From the NCBI RefSeq assembly GCF_963678635.1, contig NC_087062.1, forward strand, positions 60,057,584 through 60,121,583: a DNA stretch of 64,000 nt, given 5' to 3'. How positions within the stretch are numbered: the first letter of the stretch is position 1; every line of letters starts with the position of its first letter. Positions 40,810-52,713 of this stretch are shown in pieces. This DNA comes from Symsagittifera roscoffensis. Lineage: Eukaryota > Xenacoelomorpha > Acoela > Convolutidae. The notes beneath the pieces are model-generated. The model was given only the letters and a program-made list of their open reading frames with translations, made no database searches and was not told the origin of the DNA. The position numbers and the translations under genes were made by a program.

Positions 40810-43800
40810 AATATGTTCTCATTGCTTTCAAGCCCACCTTGATTTGAAAAATAGCTCTTCCATTTAGAAAACGAGAACGAAGCAACCCGAAATTGGCAGC
40901 AAATTAGAAATAAAAGTATTCAAATTTCATGGTAATTCAAATTAAAAATGCTGGTCGAGCTCATCGTTTTGCAAAGTTCATTTGAGTTATTGCCTGATTT
41001 TTTTGTTCCTCCAGTTTTTTTGTGTTAGGCTGGTAAAAACCGGTAATCAAGCAAGTTTGAAGTGCTATCAAATCGGAATTTTTTGGAAATCAAAGTTTTT
41101 GATAATTTTGTCCATAATCGCTAGACGAAGTTATCATTTTTCCTTTTTTGTTCGCCAATTTAAAAAATTGTTCTATTTTTTTCAAACTTAGTCAGATTTG
41201 ATTTGTATTCGCCCCACATTTTCCAAAAAAAGTTCGATGGCTCATGTTTTTACCTAATGTTTGGTAATTTTTTTGTTTAATTTTTTGATAAACTGTTTTT
41301 CTATCAATTTGTTGGTTTCCTTGATCGGATTGTTTTTCTGGGAAAAGTGTCGGCATTTTTTTGGCCTCATAGCTGTTCAAAATTAGTTGGTTTTCCATAA
41401 ACAATGTCTATTTCTTGTTTTTTTTTGTTTTATTTGTTTTTTTTTCTGATCTTCTTTTTTGTTGAACTAACAAAAAATAAGTTTTAAGTTTTGCATTGTT
41501 TCGAAAATGATTTTCAACAGTTTTTGCAAAATTTCTTATTAATAGTAGTGTTTTTTTTAGAATCGGTTTTAGTTTTTGAGATCAATTTTGTTGTGTTTCT
41601 AATCTTGTTTGTCTAGGCTGGTGAAAAAATTGAATAATATTGGTTGGTATTTGTTTTTTTTTTGTTGACTAATTTTAAAAATGAGTCAGAGTTTCTATGG
41701 TTCGATAGCGTGTCTTCCGAATTCTTCGATGCATAGCAGGCATAGTAAAAATTAAGTTGGAGATAGGCTAATTTTGTTGCTTAAGTTATTTCACAAAAAC
41801 ATTGAAACATTTTTTTAATCTTGTTTCTTGATAACTTTTTCTTGATTTATTATTTTTGGATCGCAACTGGTACGAAACTCTGCTTCGCCTCTGTGCTCAA
41901 TTTGTCAACCAGTGCTTCCTTTTTTTCAAATTTTGGTAAACTCTTTTTGTTAAAAAAATGATCAAGCTAACTTATAATACCTCATGAATTTCAATGAGTT
42001 GCGTTTTCTAACTATTTCCACCATGTTTTGTTGGTATAAAATTTTTCGCCCTCCTCCGTCATCCCTTGAACCGTAGAAACACCACATTGATCTGATATTG
42101 ATGTTTTCAGTACACCCTCTTTGCTCTGAGAAAATAATTTCAATGCAGGAATTCGTTTTGGTTTTGTGTTTTTTTTTCTGTACTTCTGTAGTAAATTCAC
42201 GCTATTTTCTAAGTTCCCGGCTATTTCCTGAGATGAAACAAAGTAAATTAAATTAAATGTTCTCCTCGATGTATACTTCTTATAAATCAAAACATAAATG
42301 CTAGCTTATTTTTTTCTGGGTTAAATTTTGCTGAAAACTTGAAAAATTTCATGAACGTAAGAATTTGCAAAAAACTTAGAGCGAATGAGAATGAAAAAAA
42401 ATAATGATAATTGTATGAGCGATTACAATCAACTGATTTGCAATAAGTTTTCAATACACAATTTTTTTCTGATTTACGTCCGGAAAGTAACTTCAATAAG
42501 TAATTTAAATCTGAGTTTTTATTAAGTTTTTCTCATTTGTTTTTGTTTGTCTTTTCCATAATTTTCTAGAATGTTGGTAGCCTTTTTTTAACTTTACACA
42601 GGCTGGTGTGTAAAGTCCAAAAATTTTTTTAATTTTTCAAACAACATTGGATAAAAATGATCTGTTGAGCCTGAAATAAAAAAAATATATTCACTGTTGT
42701 AATTGAAATGAGGCAAGCTAGTTTGCCCAAACAACACCCTTTTAGATGAAAACTAGATCAGTTTGTATCTGTAAATGCGTGAGGCTTGATTTTTTTTGAC
42801 GTTTTTGTCTATCATCTGAAAGTTATGCTTGCCCTTGGAGTTTGACTTTGAATACTATTTTACCAGCAAGCTTTTTGTGAAGAGTTATGCGGGCTGTAAA
42901 GCGTCTCATGTTGGGATTTATGATAATTAATCATATCTAACCGCTTTCAATTGACCTTGACCCGTAGGGTAGGAGGAGAATGAACAGGTTCTGAAAACTT
43001 CCTAGTTGAGTAGAAGCCAGTTAATTAAGCCTAGTAGCAGTTTCTAGGTGAAAAAAATTATATGACAATTTTTGGACAACATTTTTCTAAAACGTTGCGG
43101 CTTTTTTGGCTAATAAAACCATATCTTGTTTCTATCACAATTAATTTATTGAGGTTAGGAGGATGCTTTGTATAATCAATTTAGAAAGAAAAAGGCTAGC
43201 AATTTTTTTGTATGATTTTTAAATAATTTGAACTAATTTTGACATATTAACCTGCTATATTGCTGAAGTATTTTCAATCTGTTAAAGGTGTCAAACCTGA
43301 AGCGTTTTTTTTTCCTGTGAACATTATAATTTCATCTGCATATTTGTGTGAGTTCGGGGTCCAGGAATTCGAAGTTGGCTTACTAATTAACCGCACCAGG
43401 TTTGAACAAATCAAAGTTTTTCCACAAGCGCTTTCGAGGCCAGCATATACTGAAGTTGAGAGCCAGCATTTTCAGCTACTGACAAAAAGTCATTTTCATA
43501 TTTTTTGTTGCAAAAATTGTCAGGACTGCATAGAAGGTTGGAAAAACAGGGTCGGTCGTTTTTTTATCCGAGGAGAGCTCGCTGAACCATATTGGTCGAG
43601 CTAAAAAGTTCAAAAATTTTTTAGAGTAAAGTTCGAATAAATAAGAAGCTCCTGAGCGCTTTGCCCTCGAAAAACTCCTAGATTCGACTCTATCTTGTAA
43701 GTGATAAAATATTCACAGGACATAAATTTTTATCCAAATCCACACTGCACCACCGTCATAACATTCACTTTCCCAAAAAATTGAGATGTTCATATCAAAG

Positions 43801-46132
43801 AATTGGGTCTCTTGGTTTTTGGTTAATCGATTAATGACTCTTATTTGTGTTTTTTTTTCAAGATTTAACCTTTGAACTAGCTGTGAAAAACAGCACAATC
43901 ACTTATCGTGGACGACAATCTCAATGTGATCAGAAGTGATTTTATGAGAGACATAAAATTCGACCGTCTTTGTAAAACAAGCAGCACAATCAATCACCTA
44001 AGCCTGATACTAGACTTACGTCCCAGTAAGAGGTTGTTAACGTATATTTTTGATAGTTTTGTTGTCTTTTTTCATTCAATTACTCCTGCAAATAATTGTT
44101 CCTTTTTGTGATAATGTAATGAAATGACTTTCAAATATAAACAGCATCCCTTTTTTAAAAAAAAACAGGGAAGGGATAATGTTTAAGTTAGTTATTATTG
44201 TTCCTCGATGGAAATTACAGAGACTGTCTTCCTATTTATAAATACTTCCTCTTGCTACGAAACACCTCAAAAATTAAGAAAATACCAACCCGATTCGAGT
44301 TTCAATTGATCATAGACGACTGGTCTGGTATGTACCTGTATTTTCCACGTGCTTTCAGGCTTTTCGGTAGAAACCTGAAAAATCCTTGTGTGCAGAAAAT
44401 GAGGGATGGATATGAGGTTTTTTCGAGGGGATGGACTTTCAATTTCTTAAATAAAATTTTGGTCGTCGGCCCGTTTTTCATTTGCAGGGCCAATTTTTCG
44501 GTTATTCAAAAAACACTGAGAAGACACAGAAATCCTAACTTCGAATATATTTCTTCCGTATTTTCAAGTAAGGTAGCAAAACTCTGATTGCAGAGATTTT
44601 TGTTCCAATTTCGAAGAAAGTGAGGAATATATATGCCTTGGGTGTTTTTGTTTGTATTCAGACCGTTTTACACAAAATTTTTCTTGGGATAGTGCGAATG
44701 GATCAGGGAAAAGTGAATTGCGAAGCGAATGTTCTTGCCTCTAACCCAAATGCAGTTTGAAAAGCTCGAGTATCCCTCAGCCATAATCTTTGCAAATTCA
44801 ACCGTAGAAAATTAATTGGTCATTTTCATTTGACTCAAATCTAGCTCTTATTCAATATTGGCAGTCTAAAGTTTGTAGTTTATCAAAATTTTATTTAACA
44901 GAGTTTATTTGAGACCAATTAGGTGACAGTCGCAACATTCAGGGCTTTGTCCTGATATACAAGCAGTTTTCTTCAATTTTTTCTCGGCGGACGAATCAGT
45001 GAGTGCAAAAGCTTTTGACACAATATGTATTTTCAGTATCATTTATAGAACAACTTAACAGCAGCGCAGCATCTCTTAATGCTTGTTGCTGAAATTTTTC
45101 GAAAGATTCTTATTTTACTGCACCCAGTTTAGCTGAGCATACCTAAAAATTTGCCAAAGACGAGGCTAATTTGAGGGGTCAGCGCGCTCTAAATCCGCTA
45201 TTTTTTGTCTAAGTTTTTCAGAAATGCGCAATACCGTTATTTTTGGCCTGCTGTTTTCAAAAGTTGGGCTGCAGCTAAAAGACTATTTTATTACGATTAT
45301 AGGGGAGCTCAGAGAATTAATTTGATGACAAAAAAAAGCTCTAAAAACTTCCGAAATGAAAAAACTCTCCTAGATAGCCTCCTGCTCCCAACAATATTGA
45401 CTACGTCGTCCTCGATAATTCATTGCTGTTTTTACAGCTGGCTAAAACGCTAATTGTACAATTTTTTATATGGAAAACTGCTAATCATACTTTTTCATGC
45501 AATTCCATAATTACAAAAAGTTGCATGAAAGGTCTATGATAATGATCTTCATATATGGAAAAACTGTATGACTAGCGTTTTCCATAAACCAAGACATTTG
45601 AAATTTTTTGAAACTTAATTTTTGAAATTTTTTGGGCCGTAATCGTAACCGAACTCCAGTGGCAACGCAATGCATCGGAAAAAGTCTGAGTTGTCCTAAA
45701 ATTGTCTAAAACAAATGATACAACGATTGTATCAAACTTTTAAACTTTGGCAAAATTTTCCAGAGGTGATTTTTCTTTGAATTAGAATTTTTTCCAACAT
45801 GCATTGATCAAGGCATAGAAAAACATACCATACAAAATGAATAGGCTAAGTTATCCTGGGAAAGTGAAAAAAAATCAACTTTTGTGTATCCAGGACTACG
45901 TTATGCGCCCAAAAAACTAGTTTTTGCATGCAATTTTATTTGAACATGTTTGTTTGAATACAAAATTCGTCTTGCGGTTGAAAAAAAAATTAACATGTAT
46001 TTGGGATAAATTCGATACTATTTGGAAAAAATTTTGCTGCCGTCTTAAAAAAAGCCTGTCATAGAATTTCCACATTTGATAAGCAAAAGTTTTTCATTTT
46101 TTTTATAATGATGTATCAAATTTAATGCCACA
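40810..46132. other. AT-rich stretch with old MITE fragments, no gene
   Basis: No convincing coding exons were found. Diverged fragments of the hAT-like MITE are visible at 43568-43695 (ending TCCTAGATTCGA), at about 44400-44500 in reverse, and at 45165-45350 (GGGGTCAGCGCGC, GGGGAGCTCAGAGAATTAA). A copy of the hairpin terminal motif lies at about 41866-41910. The stretch ends at the assembly gap. Confidence 0.5.
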
Positions 46133-46332
46133 NNNNNNNNNNNNNNNNNNNNNNNNNNNNNNNNNNNNNNNNNNNNNNNNNNNNNNNNNNNNNNNNNNNN
46201 NNNNNNNNNNNNNNNNNNNNNNNNNNNNNNNNNNNNNNNNNNNNNNNNNNNNNNNNNNNNNNNNNNNNNNNNNNNNNNNNNNNNNNNNNNNNNNNNNNNN
46301 NNNNNNNNNNNNNNNNNNNNNNNNNNNNNNNN
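46133..46332. other. Assembly gap, 200 N
   Basis: Exactly 200 undetermined bases. The round length suggests a placeholder of unknown true size. Open frames crossing it are meaningless. Confidence 0.99.
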
Positions 46333-46950
46333 CCAACAACACCACTGCAGATTTTTCTTTTATTTATAGCAGCTCTTGTATTTTATGGTGTATCGCTGCA
46401 AATGGGGCTTATTATCAATATGCAAACTACATGGCATACCACTATTCCCTAATCAACCCTCTCACCTCTCCTCCAACCCCCCCCCCCCCCCACCCCTCCT
46501 CGATGATGGAGTGACTAACAGTGACAAACTATGTAAAAATAAACATGATACTGTAATTTCTAAGCCAGCCATAAGGCAACATGTAAGCTCAAGAAGGATT
46601 GAATGTTGGTATTTCCCTACAGAAAAACTTTTTTCTGTAAAGCAAAAACAAAATACCAGCGTAAATTGTTTTCATTATAATTTTACGTATATCTACGAAA
46701 TGACAAAAATGAAAACAAGTATGCTAATTTTCATTCTGTAGAAACAAAAATAAATCTTTGTATGCAACTTTGCATCAAAAAAACCATGAACACCTTATCG
46801 AAATTCAAATTGAATTTTTTGTAACATTACCAGCTAAATGCATAACACTATGGAATAGCTTGAGACATTTTTTTTAAATGTGCACCCGAGGTAGGTCACT
46901 TTAAATATGATGTTTTTTAAATTATTTTAAGACATTCTCAAGCATATTAG
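46333..46950. repeat. Dispersed repeat of about 600 bp, copy 2
   Basis: This matches 29709-30306 in the same orientation. Its left part is cut by the gap. At AGCATATTAG|TG the similarity stops and the giant minus-strand retroelement begins, which places the 3' end of that element at about 46951. Confidence 0.8.
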
Positions 46951-48946
46951 TGAGTTATAACCGATGGTCTTAACTCATAGAGTAATTTCGGATAGGGTAC
47001 ACCGTCTGCTCGTCACGCTATCTTATTTTCGGCCGGATAGATTCGTGCAACTTCTTAGTCTAATACCGATCCTAATCTTACTCTTATACTATCTAGTCTC
47101 AGGTTGTTTAACTAGTCTCTGCTAGGCTCAATAGATCTAGGGTATACTGGTTTATTGCGGCTGCTGAAGTTCTCTTGGAGAGGCAACTAATTTCTAAGTT
47201 AAATTCAAATCTCTCTGGTGCTGAAATTACAAGTAATTTCAGCACTTACAAATAAGTGGGTTGTTAGTTAGATGGATCATGATTGGTTAATATTAAATAC
47301 TTTACAGTGGTAAAATATCTAATTTATCCAATCATAAAATGTAGTTTAGATCAGGTTCCACCCATCCGGGTTTTACAGAGTTTTTTAGAATAGTTTTTCT
47401 GCAATTCAAAGGATGGATGATGGACGTTGGTATTTGGCGAACATCATATTTTTTCCGGGTTCTCCTGTTAGAGAAGTTCCAGGATCAATCGTTGTGTCTT
47501 CTTATGACAACGACTGGGTCTTCTCAACAAACTCAAATCTGCTTTCAGAATACTTTGCCCGGTTTTTCTGTTTCATGTAGAGAACTTCTTTTGTGTTCAA
47601 CCTAGTCTGGGAATGGCGTGGAGATTGTGCGTGGAGGGGATGCCTGGTTACTCGGATCTGTACGTATACTTGAACATCGAGGTTTTCATTGGTCTAGTTC
47701 AATGAAGTCCTTTTCTGCGAAGTCAAGTCGTACTCTAAATCCTTTGAGTTGTGATTGTGGACGGCATATTGATTGTGGTTGGCCATTCTTTTTCGAGTGT
47801 AGTGGGGTCATTTTGTCTTTGGATGTTCGTCTTTGGTGTTGTATGCTGATCTATATACTGCAAGGTATAATTTACATTTTATAAAATTTTTATTAGTTCG
47901 GTGTTTTAATTATGATTTTGGTTAGTTGTTTTCACAAAAGCTTTTTGTTTTAGTTCGGTTATTTTGAAGAGTTACTCACCCTTGAGTACCTCTTTTTAAA
48001 AATAGAAGTGTGGTCACAAAGCGTGGATGTAGCGCGGTGGGTTAGGCCGGCTATAGAGCATGCTCAGGACGTCCTCTCTGGTGGGTTAGGCCAGGAGTGG
48101 GAGTATGATTTCGTGCGGTTTCTGTGAGAGGTCTTGTTATGTGATAACGTTTTATGTTGGGTTTATTGTGGTTTTTCTTATGTTTCGTTGGTTGTGTCCT
48201 TTTTTCAAAAATCAAATTGTTTTTGGTATGGGTTTGTCTTTCGACTTTTTTGTGTTTTATTATTTCTTTCTTTGACTTTATAATAGTCTTCAAAAGAATA
48301 AATTATCCAGTTTTAAACTGGGTTAATCCGGTTTGGGTACCGTTGGTTTCCTTTCCTTAGTCATGCTGTTATTCTATGATTTGTGGTGTTTAGTAAGCTG
48401 CATTGGTTAGTTTTGTTTAGTATATAATTCTTTTCCAACCGGGTTAAAGGAAAGTTTGAAACGTGTTATCGTGTGTTAGAGTTGTTGAGTGTGAAAGCTT
48501 GAAACTGAAATTCATTATTTAAACAATTCTTGGTGGGCGAGCTGTGCGAGTTTGGATAGAATTTTTGTGCGAGTGAATGGAAACATCAAAAGGTTAGTAC
48601 TGCATTTTCGTTTTATCAATTTACTACATAGAATTTCAATTTTACTGCTAGTTTTTTGGGGAAAAATTAAGTTACAAATTTTCATCATTATTAGAATTAC
48701 TGCTTTTAGGGAAATATTTTATAAATTAATTTACTACATTGGTATGATTTTTATTGAATTTATCTAGTGCAAAATATTAATAGAGTTTTGAAGAATTTGA
48801 AGAAGTTTTCTATTTTTTATTTTTCTTTTGTGTAATTTGCAGGTGATCGTGGGATGAAAACTAAAAATCTAAATAAGACAAGGATAAAGAATGGTTAGTA
48901 TTTATTTCAAATTTATTAGTGAAGAATATGTATAAATTATACTTAC
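46951..48946 (-). other. 3' non-coding region and presumed 3' LTR
   Basis: No long coding frame. A minus-strand AATAAA lies at 47156-47151. A perfect 13-bp inverted repeat, GTGCTGAAATTAC / GTAATTTCAGCAC, separated by AA, lies at 47218-47245, followed by ACTTA/TAAGT. The inner LTR boundary is unknown because the 5' LTR is not in the window. A purine run on the minus strand at about 48349-48361 (AAGGAAAGGAAA) is one candidate polypurine tract. Two copies of GGTGGGTTAGGCC lie near 48036 and 48079. Confidence 0.45.
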
Positions 48947-48949
48947 CTG
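48941..48949 (-). promoter_or_regulatory. Consensus splice donor abutting a stop codon
   Basis: The minus strand reads TAA CAG|GTAAGTATA: the stop of the last frame is followed at once by a perfect vertebrate/invertebrate-type 5' splice site. This suggests a spliced 3' UTR or splicing into the LTR region. The acceptor was not identified. Confidence 0.4.
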
Positions 48950-50758
48950 TTAGTCGTCGGGGAAAAAAACGTGGGGGAAGATGTCGTGTATTACGTCGGA
49001 ATTTGTTAGTAATTTTGCTAGTATACGAATGATGTTTTTAGTTTGAAGCAGTGGCCAAAGCAATTGAAGTGCTTTAATAGTTTTTAGTTCTTCAGTGCCA
49101 ACTGCAAACTCATAAGGTGTGTTTTGGATGAGATTATATAATTTGTGATTATATTTAGTGTTGTGGATGAATTCTAATATCGGGATTTCTATAGGTTGAA
49201 TAAATTCATGTGGGATAAGGAAGGGTCTGGATTCTTCTGCGTTGAAGGTCTTCGTGATGGGACAAAAAATATACATTTGGGTTATGGGATCATAATTGCG
49301 AAGAATACCGTGAAGGTTAGTATCTTTGATGCAATATGTGAAGTTAAGAAAAAATGGTGAAGTGTATTTAGAGTTAATAAATTGAAAACGGTGGTGTGGT
49401 TGTCTTGGTGGAGTGTGTAGATCAAAATGATTTTGTATGAAGCGATAATATGTATATGTGTGGGTTTGTTTAGTGCGTAACATAATGTCGTGTGAGCAGT
49501 GCAAATCGCGTTCTTGTGGTGCAAGGAAATTGAAGGTTAGTGAAAATAATTGAAATTTTTCTTTAAAACTTTCGTAAGCTTGCATGTCGGTTAGTGCTTC
49601 AGAAATGACGTGGTCGAATTTGCGATCAAATATATTGAGTGTAAATACATATGGTGTTTTTATGAAGAATTTTTCTGTGATTTGTGGGTTAGCGAAACGA
49701 TCATCATCTAAAAATTGGTCTTGGTTAGCTCGGATGATGTTGTGATCGTAATATTCTAGCGTATATTCGTTAGCTCGGGGGGCAGTGTATGTTTTTAGTG
49801 ACTTTTTATATCCTATATAAGTAAATTGTCTATGTCTTAGTGGTGTGGTGAGTCGATATAGCATATCTTGATTTCTTTCTAAATCGATGTGAGTATTAGA
49901 TAAAGGTAGGCAAAGGGGGTTAGTAAAATGACAATATGATGTCCAATGAAGTGTAGGCATTAAAACTTGTTCATCTACAAAACTACGTGTGTCGTTAGTA
50001 TCGTTAGGGGTGTTCAAAGTATACTGTGGAAATGAAGGTAAGGTGATTGCTAAAAATTCTTTCGTGTTAGTGTGATTTGGATGATTAATATATTCACGGG
50101 CTGTTCCTGGTTTTGTTGGAAATGGATGGTTTGGGAACTTTCTTTTGAAAGTGCGATAAGCTCTATTAGTGCTAGTTGATGATTCGGTGGATGTAGATGA
50201 TGGTGCTAATGATGCGGTATAAGCTGAAGAGGGTGTAGGGGTAGGTGGGTTTGATGATTCTATTGTGGATGAAATCTGATTTATAGTGGGGGTGTCAAGG
50301 TGGAAGGGTTTTTGTTGGAAGGTGATAAAATTATCTAGTTCTTGGGAGATTTGGGGAGTGTCTGGAGAATTGGATGATCAATCTGAATGAAATGAAGAGT
50401 AGGTTGGGGTGACTTGTGAAGCATAAGAGGGTGTAGAAATGGATGGGAGTGGGTTATTTGGTGGGATTGGTTGAAAAGGAGGTTTTGAAAAAACTGAGGA
50501 GTTGGTTTAAAAATTATTGGATGGAGATGGTTCAGAGTCTGCAAATTCATCAGGGGTTTCAATATTTGGGTTATTGAGTTGTGAAATGGAATATAAAACT
50601 GAGATATGTGAATTAGTGTCTGAATTTATGCCTGATGTTTTGTTATTGGTTGGGAAATCGGGTGGCGGGAAAGCAAAAAGTGGAATTATTGTAATTGGAG
50701 TATTGAGGTTGGTTGGGTGGGAATTTGAGCGGTGTAGGGATCCAAGTTGTCGGCTCAT
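48950..50758 (-). pseudogene. Unknown last gene of the giant element, about 603 codons, two in-frame stops
   Basis: One frame runs from ATG 50758 (MSRQLGSLHRS) to the TAA at 48950, interrupted only by TAA at 50509-50507 and TGA at 50380-50378. The first roughly 250 codons are Pro/Ser/Thr/Asn-rich and probably disordered. The rest looks like a folded domain with many aromatic residues, containing HWTSYCHFTNPLC, a HCSHDIM stretch, and LQLLWPLLQTKNIIRIL near the end. There is no signal peptide, and no polymerase, protease or glycoprotein motif that I recognise. The ATG lies 6 nt after the stop of the preceding frame, so expression may be by re-initiation or a spliced mRNA. Function unknown. The C-terminal 355-codon part is free of stops, suggesting recent activity. 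Confidence 0.55.
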
Positions 50759-50764
50759 CGTGGG

Positions 50765-51366
50765 CTAAAAAAAATTATTATTTTGAGACTGAAAAGCGGT
50801 GGTATGGGGTTGTTCTATAATTTGTTCATATGTATTTTCATCTAGTGAATGATGTGTCATTATATGTTGAATGGGACTTTGTGATATGGTTGGTCTAAAA
50901 TTTGGGTTATGTGTTATTGCTAAATTTCGAAAATTTTGTGGGACTAGGGATAATGGATGGTTATGTGGTAGGGGTGGTAACTGTGGTGCTGTAGGCGTTA
51001 TTTCTACATTGTTATGTTCTTCGTCATATGTGTTCTGTCTTGTTGCTATTTTTGTGTTGTATTCTTTTATTTGTGCGTCTAAAAGAGTTTTGTTTATTGA
51101 TGATGAAAAAATTCCAAAAAATCCTGCAAATAGTATGCGTGCTACACTTGCTTGTCTATTTACTTGTGTGTGTATAGCGCATGTATTATAGATTCCTTTT
51201 AAAAGTGAAAAAAGAAATCCTATAAAGTTAAACATTGCGTATAAAATAGTTAATTTTTCTCAGATGTAATAGGGCCATCCTAGAAAATCAAGAATTTCAT
51301 TTTTGAGTGTAACAAAGCTAAAAATATTTATAGGTGAGATATCTTGTGGTCGGTATTTTTCACCGT
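50765..51366 (-). pseudogene. C-terminal part of the Env-like glycoprotein (membrane anchor and tail)
   Basis: This frame continues the glycoprotein after a frame change at a TATATATATAT run near 51370 and has one in-frame TGA at about 51263. It contains a hydrophobic, aromatic-rich stretch (NEILDFLGWPYY, then MFNFIGFLFSLLKGIY) and a second hydrophobic run (ARILFAGFFGIF), followed by a Gln/Pro/His-rich tail. That layout fits a membrane-proximal region, transmembrane anchor and cytoplasmic tail. It could instead be an independent 156-aa product starting at the ATG at 51235. Confidence 0.45.
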
Positions 51367-52713
51367 TTAGATATATATATAGTCTTTAATGTCTTTAAAA
51401 TATCCGCTATAGTCTTGTGTATAAATATCTGCAAATCCTGCGGTTTCGGCAAGTTTGCGTAAGTTTTGGTCAATTGATTGTCTTTGTATAGTGTCCATTT
51501 GTGTTAATAATTCTTGGAATTGTTGTGTTCTAATGTGATGTTGGATATCGGATTTTGAATATATTCCAATTGATTGTAGGTCAATATTTGGCTTTCGAGC
51601 AATAGCTCTAATGCTTTCAGGTGAAAATTTTTTGAGTGATTGCATTAATGTGGGATATGGGGTAAGAAGGTAATATTTATCTTCATCAGGGTTCAGTTGT
51701 ACTACATTGTGGCTATTTTCTGATCCACATGGGACTGCGGTATCCCAGAAATAGGTTCGTCTTGAAAGTGTGTCAACGAAATGTACTTTATTCTTATAAA
51801 AGATAGGGATTCTTTTATAGCATCGTTTATCTTCAAAAACATATAGTGGTGATACTTTTTTGGTACAGGTATAAAACCATAAAATGTTTCCTTCATAGTC
51901 TAAAAAATTTGATCTATTTCCTGATAGTAAATATCCTGCGTAGGGTATTTTTAATACTGCTAGTGCAAGTGATTGTAGGACTTGTGTCCTTTCTAATTCG
52001 CATAGTTGGTGAAGTGTTTCTAATTCAGAGAAGGACATTTCTTGAAAAATTCGGCTAATTGTGTAGTCTAATTTCATATCTAAGTGAATATCATAGTGAA
52101 TATTACCGAAATATGTACTATTCATTAGTGATAGTTCTTGTAAACGTGTGCTTCTAGTGTCATGGGGCTTTAGATGTCCACCAGGTTGACCTTTACTTTT
52201 TTGAAAATTAACTGGTATATATGATGTTCCTTCGTTTATAGGATGACTTGTAGCGTATGGGTCGATTTTTATTTTTCCAGTGGTCATGTCGAATCCTTTT
52301 TCGTATTCGACTAATATTTCGGAGTATTGTGTTTTGTGAAGTGGATTTCTGTATTTACATGCAAGTTCTGTTTCTTGATATATTTGAAAACGTGTCAATT
52401 TATTTTCTATATTGTGTATGTTTCTAAAATTAGAACTTTGTTTTCGTGCTGGATTTACTTGTTCATATGGAATTGATTGTATAAAATATTTTTCGTGAAA
52501 TTTTATCATACGAGCGTGTATTTTTGCTACTTGAAATGTTGTACATGTGTCTTCGGGGAACCAAACAATTGTTGCTTGTGTTCGTGTTGTAGGGTCACAA
52601 TAGCCTTGATCGTTTTTACAAGGTAATCTAATTCCTTGATAGATTATTGTGTTGTCAGATAAATCGCGTGTGAGTTGTATTTTTTCGAGTTGTATTTTCC
52701 AATCGAAAAACAT
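51367..52713 (-). pseudogene. Env-like glycoprotein, main ectodomain part
   Basis: 448 codons in one frame, overlapping the upstream signal-peptide frame by 70 nt. Cysteine-rich segments (LPCKNDQGYCDP; FYTCTKKVSP; EDKRCYKRIPIFYKN; TAVPCGSEN) and N-glycosylation sequons (NST, NRS) support an extracellular glycoprotein. The second half is predicted helical and Gln-rich (RTQQFQELLTQMDTIQRQS), like a fusion-protein stalk. I see no furin-type cleavage site followed by a fusion peptide as in gypsy/baculovirus F-type Env. A class III (gB-like) fusogen is one alternative worth testing (inference). The upstream frame change occurs at an A-run near 52715. Confidence 0.5.

Noticed and set aside
46103..46514. 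Open frames crossing the N gap on both strands
   Set aside because: They consist mostly of undetermined residues.
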